A stretch of 64,000 bases of DNA from Holophagaceae bacterium (GTDB lineage: Bacteria > Acidobacteriota > Holophagae > Holophagales > Holophagaceae). Positions 47,778 through 56,112 of this stretch are shown here, one piece after another. Numbering within the stretch: position 1 is the stretch's first letter; every line of letters starts with the position of its first letter. The DNA lies in the NCBI GenBank assembly GCA_016710635.1, contig JADJVL010000007.1, positions 211,329 to 275,328 of the forward strand, written 5' to 3'. The notes beneath the pieces are model-generated. The model was not told where the DNA came from. It made no database searches and saw only the letters and a list, made by a program, of their open reading frames with translations. Made by a program: the position numbers and the translations under genes.

Positions 47778-50606
47778 ATGTTCATGCAATCCCGATTGCT
47801 CCGGCGCCTCGTGGCAGGCTGCATTCCCCTGATCGCCGCCCCGGCGCTGCTGGCCCAGGGTTCCCAGACCGGCACCCTGGCGGGCTCGGTCAAGGATGAG
47901 ACGGGCAAGGCCATCGGCGGCGCCACCATCGTGCTGCGCCTGGGCCAGGGGGACCGCACGGTCCGCACCGACGACGCGGGCGCCTACCGCATCCCCCTGC
48001 TCATCCCCGGGGCGGGCCGCCTGCAGGTCAGCGCGCCGGGCTTCATCTCAGCGGCGGTGGACCTGCGGGTGAACGTGGACCGCACCAACGTCCAGGACGT
48101 GGTGCTGAAGCGCATCCCCGAAAGCGGCTCGACGGTGGAGGTGGTCTCCTCCAGCGAGAAGCTCATCGACAGCACGGACGCCAAGAGCGGCGCCAACATC
48201 AGCCTGGATGTCGTCAACAGCCTGCCCATCAACAACCGCACCATCGCCACCATCGCCCTGCAGGCGCCGGGCACCTCCGTGGACGGCAATGGCAATGTGA
48301 CCATCCGGGGCGCCCAGGGCACCCAGGTCGGCTGGCTGGTGGACGGCGCCGACGTGTCCGATCCGGTCACCGGCGGACCCGCCGTGCGCCTGAACGAGGA
48401 CTTCCTGGAGGAGGTGCAGGTCATCAGCGGCGGCGTCTCCGCGGAATATGGCCGCACCGCCGGCGGCATCGTGAACACGGTGACGAAGAGCGGCACCAAC
48501 GAGTTCCACGGCGCCTCCCGCTTCGAGCTGACCAACCAGGCCTGGAACGCCTACAACCCGCTCAGCCGCGGCCGGGACGGGCTCACGACCTTCAAGAACT
48601 CCACCACCACCGTGCAGAACTACGTGGTGACGGGCCCCATCCTCAAGGACCATCTCTTCTTCGCGGTGGCTTACCGGGTGGCGACGCCGCCTCGGTCCAT
48701 CCCCGGCACCACGACCTCCGGCGACTTCGGCGGCGTCGGCTTCGTGAGGACGGATTCGGAGGACCGCAAGGACCTGAAGCTGGACTGGCAGATCAACTCC
48801 AACCACCGGGTCTCCTTCCAATACAACAAGGCCGTCCGGACCAACATCAATCTGGACTATGCGACGGCCTTCGGCCTCGCCAGCACCTCCATCGCCACCC
48901 TCTCCTCCCAGACCGACGAGTACACCTACGCCACCGTGAACTACCTGGGCACCCTCAGCGACAGCTTCCTGCTGGACGTGCGATACAGCGAGAAGAAGGA
49001 GACCCTCGGCGGCAGCGCCGGTCCGAGCGGCGGCCAGGGTCCCAAGAACGCCCCCCTGTGGCTGGACCTGACCACCGGGGACATTTTCGACAACGGCTTC
49101 TTCGACAACAGCGGCGACGCCCGCCCGGTGAAGACGCTCAACATCGGCATGACGAAGTTCTTCGACGCGAAGGGCTCCCACGAGCTGAAGTTCGGGCTCC
49201 AGACTTTCGAGTCCAAGAACGCCGCCGCCAACGCCCAGACGCCTTCCAACTACATCATCTATTTCGCCGGCTTCAACGCGCCGGGCAATTCCGCCGTCGC
49301 GAACCGGGTCCTTGTGCCCAACGACGGCTCCTCCTCCTACCTGGAGTACTGGAAGCCCTATTTCGGCGCCGAGGCCAAGACCAAGGAGCAGAGCCTCTAC
49401 TTCAACGACAAGTGGAAGGTGAACGACCGCCTCTCCTTCAACCTGGGCCTGCGGTACGACCGGCACGAGGCCCTGGACGACCTGGGCAAGTCCAATTTCA
49501 AGTTCAGCCAGATCAGCCCCCGCCTCGCCGCCATCTACGACATGGACGGCAAGGGCCACAGCGTCTTCAACCTGCAGTACGGCGAGTACCTGGGCCTGGT
49601 CACCACCGGCACCACCGGGGCCGCCACGCCCGCGGGGACGCCGGGCCAGTATGACTACGAATACATCGGCGGCGATCCCCTCAAGGCGGACGGTTCCATC
49701 AACCTCGCCGCCTTCGCCGCGGATCCCTTCTATGTGAACGACACGGCGGCCCTGCGCACCACGACGGTGGATTCGAACCTGAAGGCGCCGCTTATGCGGG
49801 AGATCGCCGTCCAGTACAGCAATACGGATGGCAAGACCTCCTGGAGCATCAATGTCTCCAAGCGCACCTGGACCAACTTCGTGGACGACTTCCAGACCTA
49901 TGATCCGGGCCGCGACCTGATCCTGACCCGCATCGCCAACGATTCCAGGCTGCGCCGGGACTACTGGGGCGTGGAGCTGGTCTGGCAGCGCCGCTTCAAC
50001 GAGAGCCTGACCTATGGGCTCAACGCGACCCTGGCCCAGACCAAGGGCAACTACGAAGGCGGCCAGGTCGGGACCACGGACCAGGTCAACAATTTCGGCC
50101 CTGGCAACGAGATCCCAAGGGAACAGTTAGCGCCCCAAGGCTTCCTGACCTCGGACGTGCCCCTCACCATCATCGCCAACGCCACCTACCGGAAGAACCT
50201 GGGCATCGGCGTGATGAACCTGGGCGCCCTGTGGACCTACGCCTCCGGCGCCCCCTACTCCCTGACCGGTGGCGGCACGGCGACGCCGGCAAGCCTCCAG
50301 GCCCAGGGCTACGCGTCCACCTACCTCCGCTACTTCGGCGACCGCGGCTCCCAGCGCTTCCCGGACTTCCACCGCCTGGACCTGCAGGTCGGCTACGACC
50401 TGCCCCTGTGGGCCAAGGTGTCCCTCTTCGGGCGGGTGAACATCCAGAACCTGTTCAATCACCAGCTGCTGACCACCTGGAACACCGCGGGCACGACCTC
50501 GGCCACCGGCCGCTGGACCGCCGGCGCCAATTACGGCCGGCCCACCTCCGCGGCCAACTACATCGCCGCCCGCAACCTGAACTTCGCCATCGGCATGCGC
50601 TTCTAG
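47778..50606 (+). CDS. Oar-like TonB-dependent receptor with carboxypeptidase-regulatory-like domain
   Basis: 942 residues from the ATG at 47778, which has GGGAGGA about 9 nt upstream. Signal peptide (LVAGCIPLIAAPALLAQ), a carboxypeptidase-regulatory-like beta domain (GTLAGSVKDETGKAIGGATI...GAYRIPLLIPGAG), a plug domain (VVNSLPINNRTIATIALQAPG, VTIRGAQGTQVGWLVDG, SAEYGRTAGGIVN) and a C-terminal beta-barrel ending with a terminal Phe (NLNFAIGMRF). This Oar-like type is very abundant in Acidobacteriota and supports the taxon inference. It should be an outer-membrane importer or surface protein; the substrate is unknown. A hairpin terminator follows. Confidence 0.92.
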   Translation: MFMQSRLLRRLVAGCIPLIAAPALLAQGSQTGTLAGSVKDETGKAIGGATIVLRLGQGDRTVRTDDAGAYRIPLLIPGAGRLQVSAPGFISAAVDLRVNVDRTNVQDVVLKRIPESGSTVEVVSSSEKLIDSTDAKSGANISLDVVNSLPINNRTIATIALQAPGTSVDGNGNVTIRGAQGTQVGWLVDGADVSDPVTGGPAVRLNEDFLEEVQVISGGVSAEYGRTAGGIVNTVTKSGTNEFHGASRFELTNQAWNAYNPLSRGRDGLTTFKNSTTTVQNYVVTGPILKDHLFFAVAYRVATPPRSIPGTTTSGDFGGVGFVRTDSEDRKDLKLDWQINSNHRVSFQYNKAVRTNINLDYATAFGLASTSIATLSSQTDEYTYATVNYLGTLSDSFLLDVRYSEKKETLGGSAGPSGGQGPKNAPLWLDLTTGDIFDNGFFDNSGDARPVKTLNIGMTKFFDAKGSHELKFGLQTFESKNAAANAQTPSNYIIYFAGFNAPGNSAVANRVLVPNDGSSSYLEYWKPYFGAEAKTKEQSLYFNDKWKVNDRLSFNLGLRYDRHEALDDLGKSNFKFSQISPRLAAIYDMDGKGHSVFNLQYGEYLGLVTTGTTGAATPAGTPGQYDYEYIGGDPLKADGSINLAAFAADPFYVNDTAALRTTTVDSNLKAPLMREIAVQYSNTDGKTSWSINVSKRTWTNFVDDFQTYDPGRDLILTRIANDSRLRRDYWGVELVWQRRFNESLTYGLNATLAQTKGNYEGGQVGTTDQVNNFGPGNEIPREQLAPQGFLTSDVPLTIIANATYRKNLGIGVMNLGALWTYASGAPYSLTGGGTATPASLQAQGYASTYLRYFGDRGSQRFPDFHRLDLQVGYDLPLWAKVSLFGRVNIQNLFNHQLLTTWNTAGTTSATGRWTAGANYGRPTSAANYIAARNLNFAIGMRF

Positions 50607-50627
50607 CCCGCCCGCGTCGTCCAGTGC

Positions 50628-50660
50628 AGCCCGTCAGCCTTCTGGCTGGCGGGCTTCTTC
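50628..50660 (+). terminator. Intrinsic terminator after the Oar-like gene
   Basis: AGCCCGTCAGCC at 50628-50639 and GGCTGGCGGGCT at 50644-50655 form a 12-bp stem with one G-T wobble and a 4-nt TTCT loop, followed by TCTTC. The T tract is short, but the stem is strong and well placed 20 nt after the stop codon. Confidence 0.7.
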
Positions 50661-50892
50661 ATGCCATGGGGCGTCATGGCTCCACCGCTGGCATGCGGCT
50701 CGCGGAAATCCCATGGGCGCCGCCGCCCGCACCCTCGCCACATGACCCGGCTCCGGTGAAGCCCGGGCAGGGCCTGGCTTCAGATCCAGGTTTCCGGCCC
50801 GCCCCTGGTCAGGCACGGGGCCAACCGCGATCATGGTCCGGGGCGGCTCGCGCAGCTCCCTGCTGATTCCACCATCCGGAACCCGAGGCGCC

Positions 50893-52059
50893 ATGAACCC
50901 CGCCCTTCGAACCCTCACATTCCAGGCCTGCTGCGCCGCCATCTGGTCCGACGGAAGGATGAGCCCGGCGGAGCATCGCCATCTGGGCCACTTGGTCGAG
51001 AGCCTCGCAGAGCAGGAGAGCGAGCGGGAAGAGCTGCGGCGCATCGCGATGCAGGGATGGGCCGTGGATCTCCTGTTCGCACAGATCCGAGGGCTTCCAC
51101 CGCCACATCGCATGTTCGTCTTCGAAAAGTGCATCGAGGTGCTGGGCAATGACGAAAGCCTGGGATGGCGCGACCGGCGCTTCCTGCGGCACCTGGCGCA
51201 GGCCTGCGGCATGGGCTACTGGACCTATCGGCGCAAGCTGCGGGAACTGGCTGGACACCGGGGCATCCGCGCTTTCGGCTGGAAACTGCCCATGGTCCTT
51301 GGGGCCAGCCTCCTGTTCGGGGGTTGGCTCCTATCAAAGGTGAAGCCACCGGACGCCCTGGTGCATCCGCGGTCGGTCCAGACGGGCCAGGAGATCCAGG
51401 TGGAGTCCTGGATGCCCGGGCCGAAGGGTCCTGAGCCCCGCCTCGATCCCGAGGAGCTGTACCGCCAGACCCAGAACGCCTTCGTCACCGTCGCGGTGTT
51501 CCTGGATGGCAAGCCGCTTTCCACGGGATCGGGCTCCATCATCGGCAAGGATGCCAGGGGCGGCGCCTACATCCTGACCAACAAGCATGTGGTGTTCCAC
51601 GAATTCGCCAAGGGCTCGGAAATGCGTGTCGAGGTCCAGCTGACCACTGACGCAAAGTACGATGCGCGCCTCGACTTCATCTCCCCGAACGCCGATTTGG
51701 CACTGCTCTACGTGAAGGATCTGGGCAGTGGCGTGCGGCCCCTGGCCCTTTGCCGGAAGAGCCAGCTCGCCGTCGGACAGCCGGTCTACGTCCTCGGGAG
51801 CCCGCACCACCTGAAACACACCTTCACCACCGGCGTCATCTCCGCCTTGAGGGACGACTACCTGCAGACCGATGCCACCATCAGCAGCGGGAGCAGTGGG
51901 GGTCCCATCCTGGAATCCCATGGCGCGGTCTGTGGCGTGACGACGCGTTCCTTCAAGGAGAAGAACTTCTCCTTCGCGATCTACGCCGACGCCATCTTCG
52001 ATTGCCTGGAGGACCGGCGTAAGGAGGCGGCGGAGGCGGCCCGGAAACCGGGTGCCTAG
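50893..52059 (+). CDS. TerB-like domain, membrane helix and trypsin-like serine protease
   Basis: 388 residues from the ATG at 50893, with GAGG upstream. Residues about 8-115 resemble a TerB-like helical domain (FQACCAAIWSDGRMSPAEHRHLGHLVESL, then RDRRFLRHLAQACGM). A transmembrane helix follows (LPMVLGASLLFGGWLLS), then a trypsin-like domain with the triad in NKHVV (His), PNADLALL (Asp) and SSGSSGGPIL (Ser), as in HtrA/S1C proteases but with no PDZ domain. It is probably an anchored periplasmic protease with a cytoplasmic TerB-like part. The pairing is uncommon. The gene is convergent with the aspartase. Confidence 0.8.
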   Translation: MNPALRTLTFQACCAAIWSDGRMSPAEHRHLGHLVESLAEQESEREELRRIAMQGWAVDLLFAQIRGLPPPHRMFVFEKCIEVLGNDESLGWRDRRFLRHLAQACGMGYWTYRRKLRELAGHRGIRAFGWKLPMVLGASLLFGGWLLSKVKPPDALVHPRSVQTGQEIQVESWMPGPKGPEPRLDPEELYRQTQNAFVTVAVFLDGKPLSTGSGSIIGKDARGGAYILTNKHVVFHEFAKGSEMRVEVQLTTDAKYDARLDFISPNADLALLYVKDLGSGVRPLALCRKSQLAVGQPVYVLGSPHHLKHTFTTGVISALRDDYLQTDATISSGSSGGPILESHGAVCGVTTRSFKEKNFSFAIYADAIFDCLEDRRKEAAEAARKPGA

Positions 52060-52079
52060 TCGCAGTTGGCCTGACCCGT

Positions 52080-53939
52080 TCAGCGGATCGGCCGGGGCCG
52101 GGTCATGGCCTCCAGGCTGAAGGCCTCGTCCAGTTCCGCGCCGGTGAGGTAGCCCTTGCGGACGATGAGCTCGCGCACGGGCACGCCGGTCTCCAGGGCC
52201 TCCTTGGCGACCTCGGTGGCGCGCTTGTAGCCGATGGCGGGCATGACGGCGGTGACGATCCCGATGCTGCGCTCCACCATCTCCCGGCAGCGCTCCTCGT
52301 TGGCGGTGATGCCGACGATGCACTTGGTGGTGAGCACGTTCACGGCGGCGGTGAGGGTGCGCATGCTGGTGGCCAGGCTGTAGGCCAGGATGGGCTCCAT
52401 CACGTTGAGCTGGAGCTGGCCGGCCTCGGCGGCCAGGGTGATGGTGAGGTCGTTGCCGATGACCTGGAAGGCTACCTGGTTCACCACCTCGGGGATCACC
52501 GGATTCACTTTGCCCGGCATGATGCTGCTGCCGGGCTGCATGGGCGGCAGGTTGATCTCCCCGAAGCCGCAGCGGGGGCCGCTGCTCAGCAGGCGCAGGT
52601 CGTTGCAGAGCTTGCTGAGCTTCACCGCGGCGCGCTTGACGACCCCGGAGAACATGACGAAGGCGCCGGTGTCCGGCGTGGCTTCCACCAGGTTTTCCGC
52701 CAGCACGATGTCGAGGCCCGTCACCTTCCGCAATTCCTCCACCACCGCCTCGGGATAGCGCGGATCGGCGCAGATCCCCGTGCCGATGGCCGTGCCGCCC
52801 ATGTTCACCTCCAGGAAGAGGCGGGCGGTCTCCCGCAGGCGGGCGATGTCCTCGCCGGTGGTGACGGCGTAGGCCTCGAACTCCTGGCCCAGGGTCATGG
52901 GCACCGCGTCCTGGAGCTGGGTGCGGCCCATCTTGATGACCGGGGCGAACTCCAGGCCCTTGGCGTGCAGGGCGGCCTGGAGGCGCTCCATGGCCGCCAG
53001 CAGGCCCTGCAGCATGAAGATGGCGCTGAGGCGCAGGGCCGTGGGATAGACGTCGTTGGTGCTCTGGCCCAGGTTCACGTGGTCGTTGGGATGGCAGTGG
53101 GCGTAGGCGCCCCGGGGCTGGCCCAGCAGTTCCAGAGCCCGGTTGGCGACGACCTCGTTGGCGTTCATGTTGGTGGAGGTGCCCGCGCCGCCCTGCACCA
53201 TGTCGGTGGGGAAGTGGCCGTGCCAGTGGCCGTCGATGATCTCCTGGCAGGCGGTGTCGATGGCAGCGGCGATGGCCCCGTCCAGCAGGCCGAGGCGGGC
53301 GTTGGCCCTCGCGGCGGCCTGCTTGACCATGGCCAGGGCCCGGATCATGGCGGGAAAATGGCTGGTGGGCGTGCCGGTGATGGGGAAGTTGTGGACGGCG
53401 CGCAAGGTCTGCACGCCGAAGAGGGCGTCCTCGGGCACCTCCAGGGTCCCAAGCAAGTCGGATTCGGTGCGGGTGCGGCCGCTGGCGAAGGCCTGCTCGC
53501 GGCCCGTGCGGGGGCTGGCGGCGTAGAGCAGGCGCTGGTGCAGCACTGTGGCGACCTTGCTCAGCACGGCGATGGCCGCCGCGCCGTCCCGGGCCAGGGC
53601 GGCGAGGACCTCCTCCCGGTCCAGGTCGAGGAGCACCAGCGGCGTCAGGGCCACCGCCGAGGCCGTATGGGCGCTGGCGGCCAGGAAGGACTGCTCGCCC
53701 ATCACATTGCCCGGGCCGAGGATGACGATGGGTTCCGGGCCGTCGCCGTTGTCCCGCAGGACCTCCACCCGGCCTTCAGCGATCACCGTGGCGCCCTGGC
53801 GGAGGGCGCCCTGCTCGAAGAGACGCGTCCCCGCCGGCACCTCCCGGCGCCACGCCGCCCCGGCCACCAGGCCCAGGTCCGCGTCGGACAGCCCCGAGAA
53901 GATTTCGCAGCGGCGCAGGACAGACGAGATCGCATCCAT
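52080..53939 (-). CDS. aspA: Aspartate ammonia-lyase fused to an N-terminal cyclic-nucleotide-binding-like domain
   Basis: 619 residues from the ATG at 53939 (GGGAG upstream). Residues about 10-120 are a CAP-like cyclic-nucleotide-binding fold (CEIFSGLSDADLGLVAG, GTRLFEQG, GNVMGEQSFLAASAHTASAVAL); the phosphate cassette lacks the Arg that normally binds cAMP phosphate (HTA instead of R-x-A). From about residue 150 it is a full aspartase/fumarase-superfamily enzyme: GAGTSTNMNANEVVANRA, HPNDHVNLGQSTND, signature GSSIMPGKVNP. Aspartase interconverts aspartate and fumarate plus ammonia; TSTNMNANEV and overall similarity favour aspartase over fumarase C. The fusion suggests ligand control of the lyase, but the missing Arg argues against ordinary cAMP binding. 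Confidence 0.88.
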   Translation of the reverse strand: MDAISSVLRRCEIFSGLSDADLGLVAGAAWRREVPAGTRLFEQGALRQGATVIAEGRVEVLRDNGDGPEPIVILGPGNVMGEQSFLAASAHTASAVALTPLVLLDLDREEVLAALARDGAAAIAVLSKVATVLHQRLLYAASPRTGREQAFASGRTRTESDLLGTLEVPEDALFGVQTLRAVHNFPITGTPTSHFPAMIRALAMVKQAAARANARLGLLDGAIAAAIDTACQEIIDGHWHGHFPTDMVQGGAGTSTNMNANEVVANRALELLGQPRGAYAHCHPNDHVNLGQSTNDVYPTALRLSAIFMLQGLLAAMERLQAALHAKGLEFAPVIKMGRTQLQDAVPMTLGQEFEAYAVTTGEDIARLRETARLFLEVNMGGTAIGTGICADPRYPEAVVEELRKVTGLDIVLAENLVEATPDTGAFVMFSGVVKRAAVKLSKLCNDLRLLSSGPRCGFGEINLPPMQPGSSIMPGKVNPVIPEVVNQVAFQVIGNDLTITLAAEAGQLQLNVMEPILAYSLATSMRTLTAAVNVLTTKCIVGITANEERCREMVERSIGIVTAVMPAIGYKRATEVAKEALETGVPVRELIVRKGYLTGAELDEAFSLEAMTRPRPIR

Positions 53940-54034
53940 GAAAGACTCCCCAGGCCTTCTCCGGCCTGCTCCCATGGTATGGGCCGCGGCCCGCGATCCG
54001 GTCACGAAGCGCCGCGCGAGCCCCGCGCCAAGCT

Positions 54035-54120
<86 letters not shown>

Positions 54121-54213
54121 GTGGAAGCAGTGTACTTCGGCTCGGGGGACCAGCTTCACAGGAGCCAGGTGCCCGGGTCTCAAAGTCGGGCGCTCGACGG
54201 TCCTGCAGGCTCC

Positions 54214-55266
54214 TCAGCCCTGTTTCTGGAGGTCGAGCAGGGCATCCACGAGGCGATCGGCATCGTCCCGGCTGACGCACCCGAACCCATAGGGGCAAGG
54301 AGCAGGAAGGGCGATCCGGATGCAGCCCCGGCAATGGTAGGAGGAACTGACGCAGCGATGCCGGGGGCCTTCCCACCCCCAGCGTTCCGACTCTCCAGAG
54401 GTGAAATATCCGACTGCCGGGGTGCCCAGCAGCTTGGCAAGGTGGAAGGGCCCGCTGTCGGGTGCGAGGACAGCCTCTGCGCGGGAGATCCTGGCCAGCA
54501 GGTCCGAAGGCTGAAGCGGCGCGTCGACCACGGACCAGGAGGTGGGGAGTTTCTCCTCCGGGGCGGGGCCCAGCCAGAGGCCTCCCGCGGACGCTGCGTT
54601 CCGGCGGTCCAGGGCCGCCAGGATTCCAGCCGGAAGGCGGCGGCTCGGATGGGTGCCCTGCGCAAATACGAGGAGACCCTGGCGTTCCAGTGCGGTCCGG
54701 GGAGCAGGAACCGAGGGACGGATGCCGGGGTGCAGTCGTGTGTAAGTCCCGACCATGGGCTCCGGGGCCTGGGCCACCAGGTCCCGGGGATCGGGGAAGC
54801 CCGGAGCGATCACCCATCGCGGTCGCAGGAGGAGGGCCCACAGCCAGGCGGAGGGGTGAAAGAGTTCGGTGATCACCACGCCCTCGGCGGCGGGCGAGGC
54901 GGCCAGCGCCCGCAGCGTGGCCCGGCGGACCCGTGGACCCGTTCCGGCGTGGAAGGTCGTCGCCAAGGGAAGGGCCGCATCCGTCAGCCAGAGCGTGTCC
55001 TCCGGGTGCCGTCGTTCGTCGAGGACTCCTTGGATGAACGGGGCCAGCACCGCCCAGTCGCCCATGCCCCCGGGTCGAATCCAATGAATGGGGCCGTTCG
55101 TTTGCAGCGCAGTATCGGGTTGCTCCGGCAGTTTCAGTTCTAGGAGTCTGTGTGCGGCCTGGGCCAAGGTCGGCCCGACCAGATAGGCGTCGACGCCCTT
55201 CAGGAAGGCAAGGGCCGGATTCTGTTGAAGGAGAGCCTGGAGGCGCGCCGGGAAAGTCGGGGTCAT
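54214..55266 (-). CDS. GT9-type glycosyltransferase (heptosyltransferase-like)
   Basis: 350 residues. IRPGGMGDWAVLAPFIQ near residue 65 and APDSGPFHLAKLLGTPAVGYFTSGESE near residue 270 match the two GT9/WaaF-like glycine-rich regions. C-terminal Cys cluster (YHCRGCIRIALPAPCPYGFGC) is also seen in some heptosyltransferase-like proteins. It should transfer a sugar in the cytoplasm during LPS or other glycan assembly. Start overlaps the UbiA-like gene stop by 4 nt. Confidence 0.8.
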   Translation of the reverse strand: MTPTFPARLQALLQQNPALAFLKGVDAYLVGPTLAQAAHRLLELKLPEQPDTALQTNGPIHWIRPGGMGDWAVLAPFIQGVLDERRHPEDTLWLTDAALPLATTFHAGTGPRVRRATLRALAASPAAEGVVITELFHPSAWLWALLLRPRWVIAPGFPDPRDLVAQAPEPMVGTYTRLHPGIRPSVPAPRTALERQGLLVFAQGTHPSRRLPAGILAALDRRNAASAGGLWLGPAPEEKLPTSWSVVDAPLQPSDLLARISRAEAVLAPDSGPFHLAKLLGTPAVGYFTSGESERWGWEGPRHRCVSSSYHCRGCIRIALPAPCPYGFGCVSRDDADRLVDALLDLQKQG

Positions 55267-56102
55267 CGGAGAAAGAAGGAACCGACGAATCCGCCCATCA
55301 CGATCAGGATCACCGGGTCACGGAAGATTCCACTCGACTGCTCGAGACTGTGATCCGATTCGAAGGTGGAGGCCAGATAGCGGTGAAGCCCGACCAGACA
55401 GAACAAAGGGGGCAGTTCAGGAAGGGCCATGGTGCCCTCCGAGGACCGCTTCAGGCAGACCGTCGTGAGGGCGACCAGCGCCAAGGCTCCCGCGAGCCCG
55501 CCCCCGACGGCCATGGCCCAGCGCTGTCCCTGGCGCTCTTCGGGAATGTCGCCGAAACCCTTGAAGCAGGCCAGGAAATAGGCGAGGCCCAGGGTGAACA
55601 ACGCCGCCCAGGGCGTCAGGGCGATGGGGATGATGGGCGCGGCCCCGGAGAGAAGGCGAAGCCAGAACCCCACGGCCACAAAGGCCTGCCGGATCCCGAG
55701 AAGCTTCTTGAGGCCCAGGGTGTAGGCACCGTTCAAACCGACGTAGGCCAGGATGAAGGCTGAGACGAGGCGGGGCGCTCCGAGGAGGAGCACCACCAGG
55801 CATGCGAGGACGGCGGCACCCAGCAGACCCGCCTCCCAGGGCTTCACGGTCCCGGCGGCGAGGGGCCGGTTCGCGCGGTGAGGGTTCAAGCGGTCCGAGG
55901 GCGCATCCACCCAGTCGTTGAAGAGGTAGATCAGGGAGGACGCCGCCACCCAGGCCAAGGCGATCCTCAGCAGGATTCCCCAGTGCGCTCCCAGCGCCCC
56001 GGCACCATGGAAGAGGCTCGGAAGGACCACGATGCCGGCCTTGTAGGCCTGAAAGGGCCTCAGGAGCTTCACCATGTTCGCAAGTCGGTTTGCTTGGGAC
56101 AT
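55263..56102 (-). CDS. UbiA-family prenyltransferase
   Basis: 279 residues from the ATG at 56102. Multi-pass membrane protein with the Asp-rich motif NDWVDAPSDRLNPHRANRPLAAG (NDxxDxxxD), a late SDHSLEQSSGIFRDP segment, and LLRPFQAYKAGIVVLPSLF at the N-terminus. The LLRP-Q-xxKN-like start recalls decaprenyl-phosphate phosphoribosyltransferases (Rv3806c type) more than UbiA/MenA, and the neighbours are glycosyltransferases rather than quinone genes. Transfer of a pentose phosphate to a polyprenyl carrier is therefore a fair guess. A TACTCT hexamer lies 5 nt upstream of the ATG. Confidence 0.82.
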   Translation of the reverse strand: MSQANRLANMVKLLRPFQAYKAGIVVLPSLFHGAGALGAHWGILLRIALAWVAASSLIYLFNDWVDAPSDRLNPHRANRPLAAGTVKPWEAGLLGAAVLACLVVLLLGAPRLVSAFILAYVGLNGAYTLGLKKLLGIRQAFVAVGFWLRLLSGAAPIIPIALTPWAALFTLGLAYFLACFKGFGDIPEERQGQRWAMAVGGGLAGALALVALTTVCLKRSSEGTMALPELPPLFCLVGLHRYLASTFESDHSLEQSSGIFRDPVILIVMGGFVGSFFLR

Positions 56103-56112
56103 GCTAGAGAGT

